Positions 1 through 10,850 of a stretch of DNA of 64,000 nt are shown here, piece after piece. The notes beneath the pieces were generated by a model. The model was not told the origin of the DNA and did not search any database. It worked only from the letters and a program-made list of their open reading frames with translations. A program made the translations under genes and the position numbers. Origin of the DNA: Isoetes taiwanensis (lineage: Eukaryota; Streptophyta; Lycopodiopsida; Isoetales; Isoetaceae). Positions within the stretch are counted from its first letter, which is position 1. The number at the start of each line of letters is the position of its first letter. The DNA is taken from assembly GCA_021234155.1 (NCBI GenBank), contig JAJEKV010000003.1, positions 15,730,386 through 15,794,385 of the forward strand, in the 5' to 3' direction.

Positions 1-241
1 CATAAAGCAATTGTGTTAAAATGTGGATAAAATTACAGCCAGTGACATGGCAAGACAATACCATGTGCTTTTATGGAAGATTGTGAATTACTCGGAGGGA
101 GTATTCCACGAACAAATATTAAGTGAAGGCATACTAACATAGACAAAAGTTTATCTATGCAGTATGGTGTACCACGACTTTTGTTGTCTTTGTTTTTGTA
201 CACGACATAAATTACAAGGCCCAAAAATCCAACAAGAATTC
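1..241. other. Downstream flank of the RAV gene
   Basis: No separate gene is seen. The RAV stop codon overlaps a good 5' splice donor (AG|GTAAGA, minus strand, just below 247), so an alternative 3' exon could lie here or beyond the window edge. No matching acceptor followed by recognisable coding sequence was found. Confidence 0.5.
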
Positions 242-2454
242 TTACCTACTATTACACACCAATTGGATCTCCTCAACTGATCTCCTCAACGTGCTCCAAC
301 ATTCTCCCTGTTGCTGTTGTAGCTGCTGCTCTGTTAATTCCAAGATGCCGCCATTGGAAGTTCTGTACAACACATGCGCGCTAGTATCACCACCCCCCAG
401 TTTAACCAAATATTGTTGCAGATCATCCCAGCTACAATACTTTGATAAATCTATCTCTAATTCCTCTTTTTCTCTGCCATTGATCATCATCTTGCATTTT
501 ACCACACTGTTTTCCTCCGGTGATATTCTTAGACAAAGCTTCTTTGCAGAAAGGTCAGCTGCTCCTCCTTCTGCATCTCTTTTATTATCGGATCTGGCTA
601 AGCTAAGCGAAATGCTCGCTTCTTCGCTGCCGTTGGGAATCATCCTATTTCTCAAATTGCTCAATGTTATCTCACAATTAAGAGCACCATGATTATTCCT
701 GTTGATCTCGTTGCAGTTGGAGGAGGACCTGGTCAGGGCTTTTCCCGAAGGAAACAGCTCGCAAACAAATTTGTCTTGTGGCATTGCCCACACGCTATCT
801 TTATCGGGAACGGATTTTTTGAGATCTACCCCAAACAATCTGGGACCCTTTGCTTCCTTGACGGATTTTACTTCCTCATCTTCAATATGATGCAAATGAT
901 GAAAGCGAGGAACAGGAGAAGTGTGAGGAGACAAGGACAGAGGAGGCGCAAGCGCATGATCATGAGAATAAAGTGTGGAAGATCTAGAAGAAATTATATT
1001 GGCAAATTGCTGAACGGAAGCGAAGGGGTAAAGTCTTCCGAGCTGCATATCCCCAAAGGAAGGAAGATGAGGAGCAGGAGCAGGAGGAGGGGTATTTCTG
1101 GGAGGAAGAACCTGCAACCACGGATGGACATTCATAGCATTAAGGCCGGAATTGGAAGAAGGAAATGCAAATCCGGGAAGGCTTTGCCTACCCCACGAAG
1201 CTCTGAGAGCATTACGGTCGGAAGTATTGGCTATGGCGGTACCAGGTGGTGGCCTGCGCCTCCAGCTTATATAGAGCTCCTGAGAAGGGCCTCGTTCAAA
1301 TGTGACAATATCCCCGGCATCCAATTTCTTCTCCTTCACAAATCTACTCCAACCCTTTGTCAACACATAGCTCTGGCTGCTATTCCAGTAAGAGTAACGG
1401 AACCGCCAAACCTTACCTTGCGTATCTTCGAAGGAGAGGAGAAGCCCCTTCTCATTTGCAGACAAATCAAGAGGAAAGCAGCGCTCTGCATGCTGCTTTG
1501 GTATGACGAGCCTGTTGAGCTTGCCAACGTCGCTAGGCGTGACTGCCTTGTCAAACAAGTGTTCTCTCACAATTGCCTTCTGCGGAGCGGAAGGAAATGA
1601 AGAATGCTCTCCTCCTTCAACCCAATTACAATTGCCGCTTGCAGCAGCCGGTTCCGGCGATGCACGAAATGAAGAAGCCTTAACTGAAGACACAATCCGC
1701 TTGCTCTGGTCAAGTTCCTCTTCATAAGTATGCCGGCGGAGCATGTCTACTACCTGCTCTTTTGTATGGCCCTTGAGAAAAGCAGCTTCTGGGTCTGAAT
1801 CCAGCACAGGTCTGAAATTGGTCATGGCATCTCTGCCACGGAATTTCATCGCGGCCCTGTCGTAAGCCCGAGCTGCGTCTTCTTCCTTGTTGAAGGTACC
1901 GAGCCATACGCGCTGGTGTTTCTCGTAGATCTGAGCTCCCCATCTACCATTGGGCTGCGGAACTACTCCCTTGTACTGAGAAGAAGGTAGCTTTCCACTC
2001 TCAGTCATTAGAACCTTTCCATGCTCGTCCCCCTCTCCATACACTTCCCCCGAGCCCGAGCCGCTCAATCCATAACTGCCTAACCCTGATGTTTGGATTT
2101 CGCTCGCCCCTGCTTCTCTTCTGTCGCGATCTGACGACGACATCACGTCACATGCTTCCTCAACTTTGCCTTCTGATTGAATCGAGATAGGCTCTCCGGA
2201 AGCATTATCATCATCTTCTTCTTCCTCCTCCTCTTCTTGTGTATCTTGACACTTCCTATTCAGCCGAAGAGTGACGTCCGGCCCTGAATTCCGGCAGTCT
2301 CTCTTCCATCCCCACTGTCCATGCATTTCTTCCTGTAATTCACAGAATTTAGTGAAATTGATCTCAATTGTCAATAACAATTGAAGTGTAATTAACATAC
2401 CTTGTGAATGATGCCGAAAGCGGGAACAATTGTGGATGCTACTGCTGCTGCCAT
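242..2454 (-). CDS. RAV-type AP2/ERF + B3 transcription factor
   Basis: Nuclear DNA-binding regulator of the RAV family, which binds bipartite CAACA/CACCTG-type sites and usually represses growth, flowering or stress genes. Exon 1 (2454-2401) starts [10 protein letters not shown] and joins exon 2 (2332-242) across a 68-bp GTATGT...TTACAG intron, giving about 714 residues. Visible parts: acidic Glu/Asp run (~50-60); AP2 domain (~135-192, [18 protein letters not shown]); the RAV linker after AP2 ([19 protein letters not shown]); B3 domain (~276-383, [22 protein letters not shown]); B3-repression motif RLFGV (~516); an EAR-like SLSLA (~592); and a C-terminal ~65 residues resembling a PB1 fold. 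Angiosperm RAVs are usually 330-400 residues, so this one is long. The frame is open throughout and looks functional. I chose the spliced ATG because the alternative in-frame start lies inside the intron. Confidence 0.93.
2333..2400 (-). other. Intron 1 of the RAV coding region
   Basis: Minus-strand GTATGT donor at 2400 and TTACAG acceptor ending at 2333, 68 bp. Removing it joins ...ATTCACAAG to GAAGAAATG in phase 0. It contains no in-frame stop, so reading through it mimics a longer N-terminus. Confidence 0.8.
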
Positions 2455-2482
2455 CCTATTTTGGCTATTCTCACCACTGCAT

Positions 2483-2557
2483 CTGTTAAAAAGCAATCAA
2501 ATCAGAAAATTTGCAGGCCAAAGCACCACGTATATTAACAATTGACGGAGTACTCAC
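2483..2557 (-). other. Probable 5'UTR intron of the RAV gene
   Basis: Minus-strand donor GGCAA|GTGAGT at 2557 and acceptor TTTTTAACAG ending at 2483, 75 bp. Right after the acceptor is a four-codon upstream reading frame, ATG CAG TGG TGA (2482-2471), ahead of the main ATG at 2454. Inferred from splice consensus only. Confidence 0.55.
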
Positions 2558-2857
2558 TTGCCTTGATGGATCTAACAAATTGGTGCAGTCACCGACGCGG
2601 TTTTCCTGCATGCGTCTCCGTGAAGGTTGGAATTGAATGGCGAGGAAAGGGGCAAAGAGGCAATGCAAGATAAGAGGTAGATGCTAAGGTCCGCTTCGGC
2701 AATTGAAATTGGGAAGCGAGGAGGGCTGATATAAAAAGGGGCTAGATAAGAGAATGAAGCTAAAGTAGTTGCTGTGCTGAGTAGATAGGGAAGTACTGCA
2801 CCGCTGAGGACGCCTGCGCTCAGAAAAGAGAAGACTTGCTCTGCTCTGTTGCCTGAC

Positions 2858-2870
2858 CTTATATAAAATA
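2858..2870 (-). promoter_or_regulatory. TATA box of the RAV gene
   Basis: Minus-strand TTTTATATAAGG, about 300 bp upstream of the predicted donor of the 5'UTR intron. It is the best TATA element in the correct orientation upstream of the gene. Confidence 0.55.
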
Positions 2871-2945
2871 TCCCCCTTGAAATGATCTCAATAATACAAT
2901 TTGTTGTTCGTACACCTCCGCAAAACAGGACATCGTCCCACGCGC

Positions 2946-3008
2946 CTTTGACCTGGTACTTTTGTACACGTGGCAACTCCCTACACCACGGAGCATTTCA
3001 CCACGTGG
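2946..3008 (-). promoter_or_regulatory. G-box/ABRE and W-box cluster upstream of RAV
   Basis: TTGACC W-box core (2947-2952), ACACGTGGC ABRE/G-box (2966-2974) and palindromic CCACGTGG (3001-3008) lie 80-150 bp upstream of the TATA box. These are classic binding sites for WRKY and for bZIP/bHLH factors, including ABA-response factors. The presence of the motifs is seen; regulation by ABA or stress is inferred. Confidence 0.5.
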
Positions 3009-3009
3009 T

Positions 3010-5996
3010 CAGCTGTTCTTATTTACCGAACCATATAAATGTTACTTATTTTGCTGAGCTGTTTTTGGTTCAAGTTGGACAATCATAGAGCCCATCCAGA
3101 TATCTCAAAACGAATTGCCGTCAAGCCATGTCATTTCCCCCAAAGTAGTTGGAGCGAGACATGTGATTTGCTCTATTATACCTTGCCCTTTTGTTTTATT
3201 CCTCTTGTTCTACCTAGTTACCTTCCCAGGAAGGAGTCCCCCAAAAGTTCATGCACAGTTGCTTGACTTGCTCCGTCCTTCATTACATTAAGTTATTTGA
3301 GCTACATAATATTGAGAGTTCTTTTTCCGTTGGTCCATCAATTCCCATGAACTTGAATGTAATGAAAATAAGAAATGATGCCCTCTTAAGAAAAGGTGTC
3401 CTTGTCATTTTTTCTTTTGTCATTGTCCAAAATAACTTAACGCAATGGACAAAACCTTTAAGCCACTTGCACTTAGTTTTCCAACTTACATGACAAACCA
3501 AGGGAGGAAATTTCCTTACCCACCTACTTGCTCCCTTTTGAAATGCATTTCGCTCGTTCTATCATCAACAAGTGCCATCATATTTAAGAAATTTACTTAT
3601 TCATAAGAGCCTTAATATAATCAACATGACTTTTTCATTACATAGCACAAGAAGAATTATTTAAAAGATGTAAATTCTCTATCCGACTCACCTGCATTAG
3701 GTTCTAAGCATCTAAAATACGTATATACTTGTATTCAAGGATACATGATAAATGTTACTTTTTCCATTTTGTTTTATTTAAAAAAAAGGAGTAGTATGAT
3801 TTTAATAAGACAGGAGAAAAAAAGTACAATAAAGACAACATCAGTTCACATGTTCTAGTAATCGGACCACCTGTAGCACACTGTCTCACGCATTCTAGAA
3901 ATGGATGGGCCAAATTATGTAGAATTTGGTAACATGGAATGTCTAGAATGGGCGACCCATTGTTCATGACAATATAGTTGGGTCCCCCTTTTTATTGCTG
4001 TAAACATGGATATCAGATATGCTAGAATAGAGTTTCCAATAACAACAGCTTATTTCTATTCCACATAAGGATTAGAAGTGGTTCCTTCATTTGCATTGAG
4101 TCTAATACACAATTTTTTTTGAAAGATGTGAATTTTGAAATCTGAGAACATAGGTCATTTAGTTAATCTTCAGAAGATGAAGCTCTTGGTCAATCCTCTT
4201 GGCATGCCATTTTAGTTCTATACTATGGCAATCCTGAGGTTGAAGTGATAGGTGGCTACAAGCCTTGGTATTGCAGTGATAAATAAGTATAAGAATATAC
4301 TCTGAAAAGTGTACATCACCCAACATATGACTACAGGTTGGAGAGGACTTCATTGAATGCCAAGCAATTGTTTTTGCGAAGATTCATGGTTGATCATGGA
4401 GAGCTCTTGCTCTGGACTTTGGTATAAAGCCGGTTGTGTTGCATGGATTTTGGAGTGGGCTAAGGACTCTCCATTTGTACTAGTACTTGGGATAGTCTAG
4501 GGCAGGTGCAAATCTTTTTATCACCTATTATAGCTTAGTGGTGAAAAGTACAATGCCATATGTTTCGGTCTCTTCAACATTCTGCCATGCAGTGTCACAC
4601 ATGCTATATAAAAATGCACAACATGAAAGTTGATATATCCATTCTCTAGCGCTTACCATAACTCACCATCCCACTTTCTCGCGTACCTAATTTTCGTCCA
4701 GAAGAAGCTTGTAGCTATTGCATCAATTCGTAATGCATCCCATGTCTTTGATTTAAAATATGTAAGTAGGATTCATTGCAATTAATTTGAGAGCGAGATT
4801 TTATGCATGTTATCATTTACATGTTCTTAAGGATGAAGACCGTACACTTCTATGATGTCCTACTTTTATAATGGTCACGAATCATTATCACCATTACATT
4901 CCACAATTTTATCGCTTCTCAATTGCACCTTTTATATATTCTTGAGGTTCTAAATGCTTGAACCTTCTATTGTTGAACCAACATCAATAATGAGGTTGTG
5001 ATTCATTACATTCGATGATTTTCTAGTATCGTTATTGTTACTACAAAGTTTTTCCCCTTGAAATTCTTTTGGGGTAGGGGATTTTGAGTTTGAGTAGTAA
5101 GGATTGTATTAGTCCAATTGCATGGGCCAATTGGGAGACTATAATAATACCCCCAATAGAAGCAAAAAATTTGCTAGATATTTAAACATGACCAGAATTG
5201 AAATCCACTCTTAATTTTCTAATTGATTACACCTTTATTTTTGTCCCATTTTCCATTGCTAGTGCTAGTCTGAAATTCAAATTTTACACATGTAATCAAT
5301 TTTGCTACTTTAGGGTGCCTCTAGATTTTCTCCGGGCCATTGGATCTTGGTATATCCCTATGATATACCCTCTAAAGTCATACATGCCATCCGTTTGAAA
5401 TCAAGATGGGGTCAAATAGGTTTGTTTTAACCCCATGAGGTCAATGGAGATTAAAGAAACGAATTCAATGGTTATCAACCATTTAATATAACAGTGGACT
5501 ACACTTCTTCAAATACCAGATGGAATAGAGCCTGAGGAATCAAACCCCAACAAGATGCCAACGATCTAGCCTTAGCTTAATCATCGAATAATCGAAACTA
5601 CATCCATAGAAGCATATTAATGGGAGTAGTCACTCTGATCTTGGTGAGTGCTCAATAACAATCTAAAAAAAGAAAACAAGCACAAGTTATTGAGCCTGGG
5701 GGGTTGGACCCTAGCAAGATGCCCATGCTCCTTCGGATATAGCAGCAATTCCAGAGCAGGAATAACTGTTATAGTCAGGGGTCGTAGCCCACTAAAAATT
5801 CAACTAAGTTACTACAAAAACCATGACGTACCCAAAATGCCAAATCCCCAAATCAAAATCAACTAACCTACACCAAATTAAAAATCGCATCTAAATCGGC
5901 CTCATTTTACACAACCAGCACTATGTATAGCAACAACATGTGTTGCAACAGTCAATAGAATAGAAAGAGCTTATTCACAAAAACAAAAGGAAACTC
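3010..5996. other. AT-rich intergenic region
   Basis: Only short random open frames. No protein family, RNA gene or clear repeat structure was recognised. Confidence 0.5.
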
Positions 5997-6458
5997 ATGT
6001 TCACAAGTTCATGGGCAAACTCAATCACTAGTTCATGGGCGGACCGATCTTGCAAGACTCGTGTGAGACCTCAAAGTGTACAGCTTCGAAACTGGACACC
6101 CACTTGCTTCCATTTCACACTAGACATGGTTGTCTCAATAACATTAAAAAAAACCAGTAAGTTGGCACCTCAAGACTCAAAGCGAGGCTGCTATATAGTG
6201 GGCCTTAGTGCCAATCTATATAACATTACAAACCAGGCAGAAAAAACTTCTTCTGGCTCACTTGGATACACACGAGGATCATGACACAATGCATCAATCT
6301 ACAAGCTGATGAGTGAAGCATGCAAAGTCAAGACTGGAAGATTCACATCAGGTTGCATATCTGAATCACTCTCTATGATAAACCTGCAACAATTTGTTAC
6401 CACAAAGTAGAGGATAAACCGTACAAGAAGCATAAACCAAAAACTCACACACCACAAA
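5997..6458. other. Intergenic stretch with one unrecognised open frame
   Basis: A 95-codon plus-strand frame (5997-6284) has no recognisable domain and is probably chance. Nothing else is seen. Confidence 0.4.
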
Positions 6459-6701
6459 CTATAGTGTGATCATAGTGTGATAAGCCATAGTGTGATCACA
6501 CATGTGGATGGGAACATCCACATCATACTCTAGGATGGCAACATCCGGGCTATAGGAAGGATCTCCTATGTCTTGTAAATTCACATCCTCTTCATCACTA
6601 GGAATACTACCATCCCAATACTGGCTATGACTAGGCCTGTTTCTCTCCAAAGGAACAAAGCCTGCAAGCAATCCAAACAATATGGTCCGTATATCATACA
6701 A
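6459..6701 (-). other. Unrecognised 80-codon frame, possible gene remnant
   Basis: Acidic coding-like text (SDEEDVNLQDIGDPSYSPD) on the same strand as, and 240 bp downstream of, the Rep-like fragment. It could be part of the same decayed element. I do not recognise the family. Confidence 0.25.
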
Positions 6702-6940
6702 TGACTAGGATTCAAGAGCACTCTTTAACCTGCTCTCCAGGCTTCTCTAACTCCATGCTCATTAATATGAGCAATGTTAGAGGGTATGATCCACGAACTG
6801 GACAAGGTAAATTTCTCCGACTTTATCATCTTACACAACGTGTATGTCAAATTCGCAGTAAGTCTGCGATTGCCATGATAAAAAAAAACAAATGAGCAGC
6901 CCTGTTCAACAAGTTTTTGTTGTCCAATACAACAAGGTTT

Positions 6941-7260
6941 TCATGTTATATGTCTCCATCTCAGATATAAATCCTTCCCTTTCTCAATTGTGGATTCCCT
7001 AATATTATGAAAATGACACACATAATGATCTTTTCCTACATCCTTCATGCAGTAATCCACCATGCCCTCAAAACAATGTAGCCTATTGTTCATCAATGCC
7101 TTACACACCAACACAACTCCAGCAGGCTTTGAGGACCAATTGAAGTGTTTCTTTATGGCCTCATTCACAGCCTTGGGAAGGCCCTAAGAATATCTTGGCA
7201 ATGGGGTATATGCACGTACACGGGGGGCATTTCGCGCATTCCAAGCATAGCACCAACACC
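6941..7260 (-). pseudogene. Fragment resembling an HUH/Rep-type replication initiator of a mobile element
   Basis: The minus-strand frame contains GMVDYCMKDVGKDHY. A YCxKD block embedded like this resembles the third Rep motif (Tyr plus Lys) of rolling-circle HUH endonucleases. A preceding segment (VYVHIPHCQDILRAFP, about 7222-7175) lies in another frame and is separated by a stop or frameshift near 7180, so the piece is broken. The usual HUH doublet is not clearly visible and no helicase part is present. It may derive from a plant HUH transposon such as a replitron. This is recalled motif similarity, not a search, and the assignment is tentative. Confidence 0.35.
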
Positions 7261-7786
7261 CCCCCAGCGAATCTTCTTTTATTTTTATCCCCTTTTTTTA
7301 GAAGTCCATTTGGGCTGAAATTTTATATTCTAAGGCGAAACATGAATGCGTGCTTCAGAAAATATCAAAAGAAATATTTTTTTTTCAAAATACAAAGAAA
7401 ATATATCATGGGTTCAGCGTCAGCTTTATATGTATTTGCATACAAATACACAAAAAGCCATGCAAAATCATATAGTATAAATATACAGTTTCTCAATCTC
7501 CGTAGCTTTTAATATAATCCTATGGTCATAGATGATGAGGTCAATTTTGCCCTCTCTGCTCACTTAGCTACTTTTGTCATGAATCTATCTCAAGGTTCGG
7601 CTAAATTCAAGACTATTTTATTAGGATCTGAAACCTGTACAACAATAAATTTGTCAAAGACTTGGTCTAAAATCAGAAGTAGGCAATGGGCGGGGAGTTT
7701 TAGATCCCATATAATAATAGTGGTGTCCTTCGAATCTTCTCCTTCTTCTAGAACAAAGCATGGCCGAGGACAAAATTGAGCATTCC
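7261..7786. other. AT-rich intergenic stretch
   Basis: No recognisable gene. It ends at the left LTR of the next element. Confidence 0.5.
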
Positions 7787-8448
7787 TGATATGGTGGTGC
7801 TTAGGGGAGTGGCTATGGGAGCAAGAGAAAGAGAAAGAAAGTTAAATAGTCTGGGCCAAACCATGGAATAAATTACTAAGCCAAAGTATATAAGGATTGT
7901 TAAATTTAAAAAACTTTAGGAAAACCTAAAATAGATAAAGCCTTTTATAATCAAAATATAAATCTATTAAAAGGACAGTTAAGCGCATCAGCAACAATGG
8001 ACGACCATCAGCGGACATCTGCAACCACGAAACGACATTTGAGGCCAACAGAAGCTATCAACTCAGGCTTTGCTACTCAGCTCAACATTAGACCAGCACC
8101 AGGGATTTCTGACATTCTCCGTTTGATATTGTAATCTTTTGATGCTTTAGCAAAAATCGATTACTTGATTTGTAGAATCTTCAATTCTTTGGTGTTTTTC
8201 TATATGTTATCCAAAACCAGGCCTTTAATTCTTATCTTTTCTAGGACTTGTTGAATTTGTTAGAGCGGAATCTTTAGTGTTACCATTGAATTTCCCTTAT
8301 CGTTTATATCTTTCACAAATTAGTCTCTCTCAAGTGTTCTCTTACTCAGATAGCTCCCTTGCATGGATCTTATTCTTTGAATGTTTCTTATTGTTTATCT
8401 TTCAGACTGTGATTATTCTAGTGCCAAATAATTCATAGATCCTTATCA
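7787..8448 (+). repeat. Left LTR of the copia-like element
   Basis: Begins TGATATGGTGGTGCTTAGG and ends near CCTTATCA, just before the PBS. It aligns patchily with 10203-10850, for example GAGCAAGAGAAAGAG against GAGCAGGAGAAAGAG and GAGCGGAATCTTTAGTG against GAGTGGGATCTCTAGTG. Confidence 0.6.
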
Positions 8449-8450
8449 AT

Positions 8451-8462
8451 TGATATCAGCCC
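8451..8462 (+). other. Primer binding site, initiator Met tRNA type (degenerate)
   Basis: TGATATCAGCCC immediately downstream of the left LTR, differing at a few positions from the usual TGGTATCAGAGC. Confidence 0.5.
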
Positions 8463-8769
8463 TAAACAAACTAATCCCTTGGGAATGCTTACCAATCGCT
8501 CAATGTATATGCTGCACAATATAAACAAGCTATGAGCAATGCCAGTCTCATAGCAACCCAGATGGCTATTCCCACTCCTTCTATTCAGGCTGAGCATCAA
8601 AGGCAGTTAGAATACTTGGCTTTAGTATAAAGATTTCTACAAGAGTCTTTTGCACTTACTTATATTCAAGTTGAGCATCAAAGGCAGTTAGAAGACTTAG
8701 CTTTAGTACATAGACCAGAGTCTTGCACCAACTTATGCGCAGCAGCCTCCAGCGCAGATCAATGTACCT

Positions 8770-9310
8770 AATATTGCGACTGCACTTCTTTTAAATGGTT
8801 AGAAAAAGTTGCAAGCCTGCCCATTTTCTCTAACGAAAAGAGAAATCCGCCATCAGTTTTCGGATTTATTTCTATATGGGAAAGCTACTTCGAGTTAGTA
8901 AGTGCTAAAGGAAAGCAGAAACTCCAGGCCATGGACAAACAATTAAATAGTTATTGCTAGAGGAAGGAAGAGAAAGAAACAGATGGATCCAAATGTATTG
9001 ACATTGGAAAGCTCTAAAAAAGTTTTCAAAGGTTATAACCTGACTTCATGTTACCTTAATGACGTCAAAAAGGAATGGGATATCTTCAAGCAAGGTGACA
9101 AGGGATCAGTTTATACAATTTCAATATTTATCTACTCAAATGAGACGATTAACACAGAAAGAACCGCTCTATAAATATGTTGCAGGAATCAAGGATTTTT
9201 TGTATGAAATTAAATTTTGTGGATCCAGACTATACAAGAGCCAAAAAGAAAGGTATCGTATAAAAAAGGAAGCTAGATTCAAATTCAACAATTTACAGCA
9301 TATTAGATGA
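8770..9310 (+). pseudogene. Copia gag (UBN2-like) remnant
   Basis: Frame-shifted segments include WIQMDPNVLTLESSK-like text near 8973-9010 and QFIQFQYLSTQMRR...EPLYKYVAGIKD (about 9099-9200). These match the helical gag region of plant Ty1/copia elements in style. No protease, integrase or RT follows before the right LTR. Confidence 0.5.
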
Positions 9311-9770
9311 ATATCTAGAGGATAAAGAGTAATGACAAACCAAATACAAGCTAGACTTCAGACAAGAGAAATAAGAAGCCAAGATCTAATATGGGAGATA
9401 ACCAGGACAATTAGTAGAAAGCGCGATGGAAAAATCAGCATAACAGAAATCTTGGAGGGCCCTTAGCTGATCACACCAAACCTTTAATGTTAGTGGCATA
9501 ATTTGAAGTCATAGAGATTTGGTTGAGGTTTGATGGTTCTAACATTATTTATTAAACTATGGAGGTTCTTGTCAAGGACATTTGAAGTTTTAATGTTATA
9601 TTTTTATATGCTAGAATTATAGATTCATACACATGGTGAATCTCCTAGATGTAAGATCTATGAGCACATTTGCGGATGTTATTATCAGGTAACCTATTAA
9701 TTTGATTTTTTTTGCTTTCTAACAATTTTGTAGTATATGTGCATAAATAATTGCGGCCGATACCTTATTT

Positions 9771-9800
9771 GAAGAATAGAATAGAATAGAATAGAATAGA
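9771..9800 (+). repeat. Short AATAG microsatellite
   Basis: About five tandem copies of AATAG. Confidence 0.85.
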
Positions 9801-10188
9801 CGAGCAATAGTTGTTGTAACATTTCCTTCTGCTGAGTCTCTTGAATGTTTCCTTTCGATGAGCCACAATCAAACCTTGAAACTTTGAATTTTGTGTAATA
9901 GTTTGCCTCAAGGATTCTAAGGTGTTCCGTAAGAATTATAATGCACTTATTCTGATTTTGACACTGTAATGCATTTATTTTGATTATGACCCTTTTAATA
10001 TCTAAACCTATTATAGATAACATTTTGAGACAACTATTATAACTGCAGCATAATAGTTGGTCTTTGGTAACTTTGAGCCTTTAGGGTTGGAGTTGAGTAT
10101 TTCTAGTTGTGGACTCAACTAGGGTTGTAACCATGGACTTGGTTATGTTGATTTGTCATATAATTCCTTGATAAGGATGGTTGATTCT

Positions 10189-10202
10189 AGGAGAGGGAGG
10201 AA
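10189..10202 (+). other. Polypurine tract of the copia-like element
   Basis: AGGAGAGGGAGGAA directly abuts the right LTR start (TGATATGG at 10203), as expected for plus-strand priming. Confidence 0.6.
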
Positions 10203-10850
10203 TTGATATGGTGGTGCTCGGGGGAGCAACTATCAGAGCAGGAGAAAGAGAATGACGGACAAATTACCTAGGCTTATTTTTAGATTAATTTATCTAACTT
10301 AAGTTAGTTAGTAATATATGGAAGAATTGAAGGCATTGAATAGCATCTGCTACCACAAGTGACCATCCACAACAGCCTTGACCCAACAATTCTAGCAAAG
10401 GATCAACGATTTGTCAGAAGCTCCGAACTCAGCAATCAATGATCTTCAATTCTTGCTTTCAATCAAGTAATTTTAGCAATTGCTTTTGTTCTTGCAGTTT
10501 GCCTCAGAATCAAGTATTAGCACATTCCTTCTGGCCATAGCCAAGACATTCTTAAACTAATGCTTGAATTTATAAATTTGCTAGAGTGGGATCTCTAGTG
10601 CTTATCTTAAGTTACCCCTTTTCCTAATCTTCCTTAAATTTGGTTCTTGGTAGACCAGAATCTCTAGTGTTTCTCTTAAATTACACTTTACCATGCCTAT
10701 CCTTCTTTCAAGGAGTTTTTCTGCTCAAGATAGCCTATTGAGTGGTGATCTTTAGTCCTAAGGGCTGGTACCTCTCTTTTAAGTATTCTTCCTGATCAAG
10801 TTTTAGATTGAATTTGTTCTATGTACCTAAATTTCCTTATTGATATCAAT
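10203..10850 (+). repeat. Right LTR of the copia-like element
   Basis: Starts TGATATGGTGGTGCTCGG; diverged homologue of the left LTR. The 3' boundary is uncertain by tens of bases. Confidence 0.55.

Larger units (their letters stand above)
7787..10850 (+). mobile_element. Decayed small Ty1/copia-like LTR retrotransposon
   Basis: Two related flanking segments start with TGATATGGTGGTGCT (7787 and 10203). The left one is followed by a primer-binding-site-like TGATATCAGCCC (compare TGGTATCAGAGC, the initiator Met tRNA complement). The right one is preceded by a polypurine run. The ~1.75-kb interior holds only gag-like debris, so the element is internally deleted or non-autonomous. The LTRs are clearly diverged (an old copy). 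I could not place a target-site duplication, so the right end is approximate. Confidence 0.6.

Noticed and set aside
689-1600. 303-codon plus-strand frame opposite the RAV gene
   Set aside because: It is the antisense shadow of the RAV coding exon, with Arg/Lys-rich content that follows from the opposite strand and no domain.
2572-2976. 134-codon minus-strand frame upstream of RAV
   Set aside because: It overlaps the predicted leader and TATA box and shows no domain; likely chance.
6941-7260. Integrated single-stranded DNA virus (Rep)
   Set aside because: Only one Rep-like motif is visible and no capsid or helicase part is present. A transposon origin is at least as likely, so no viral call is made.
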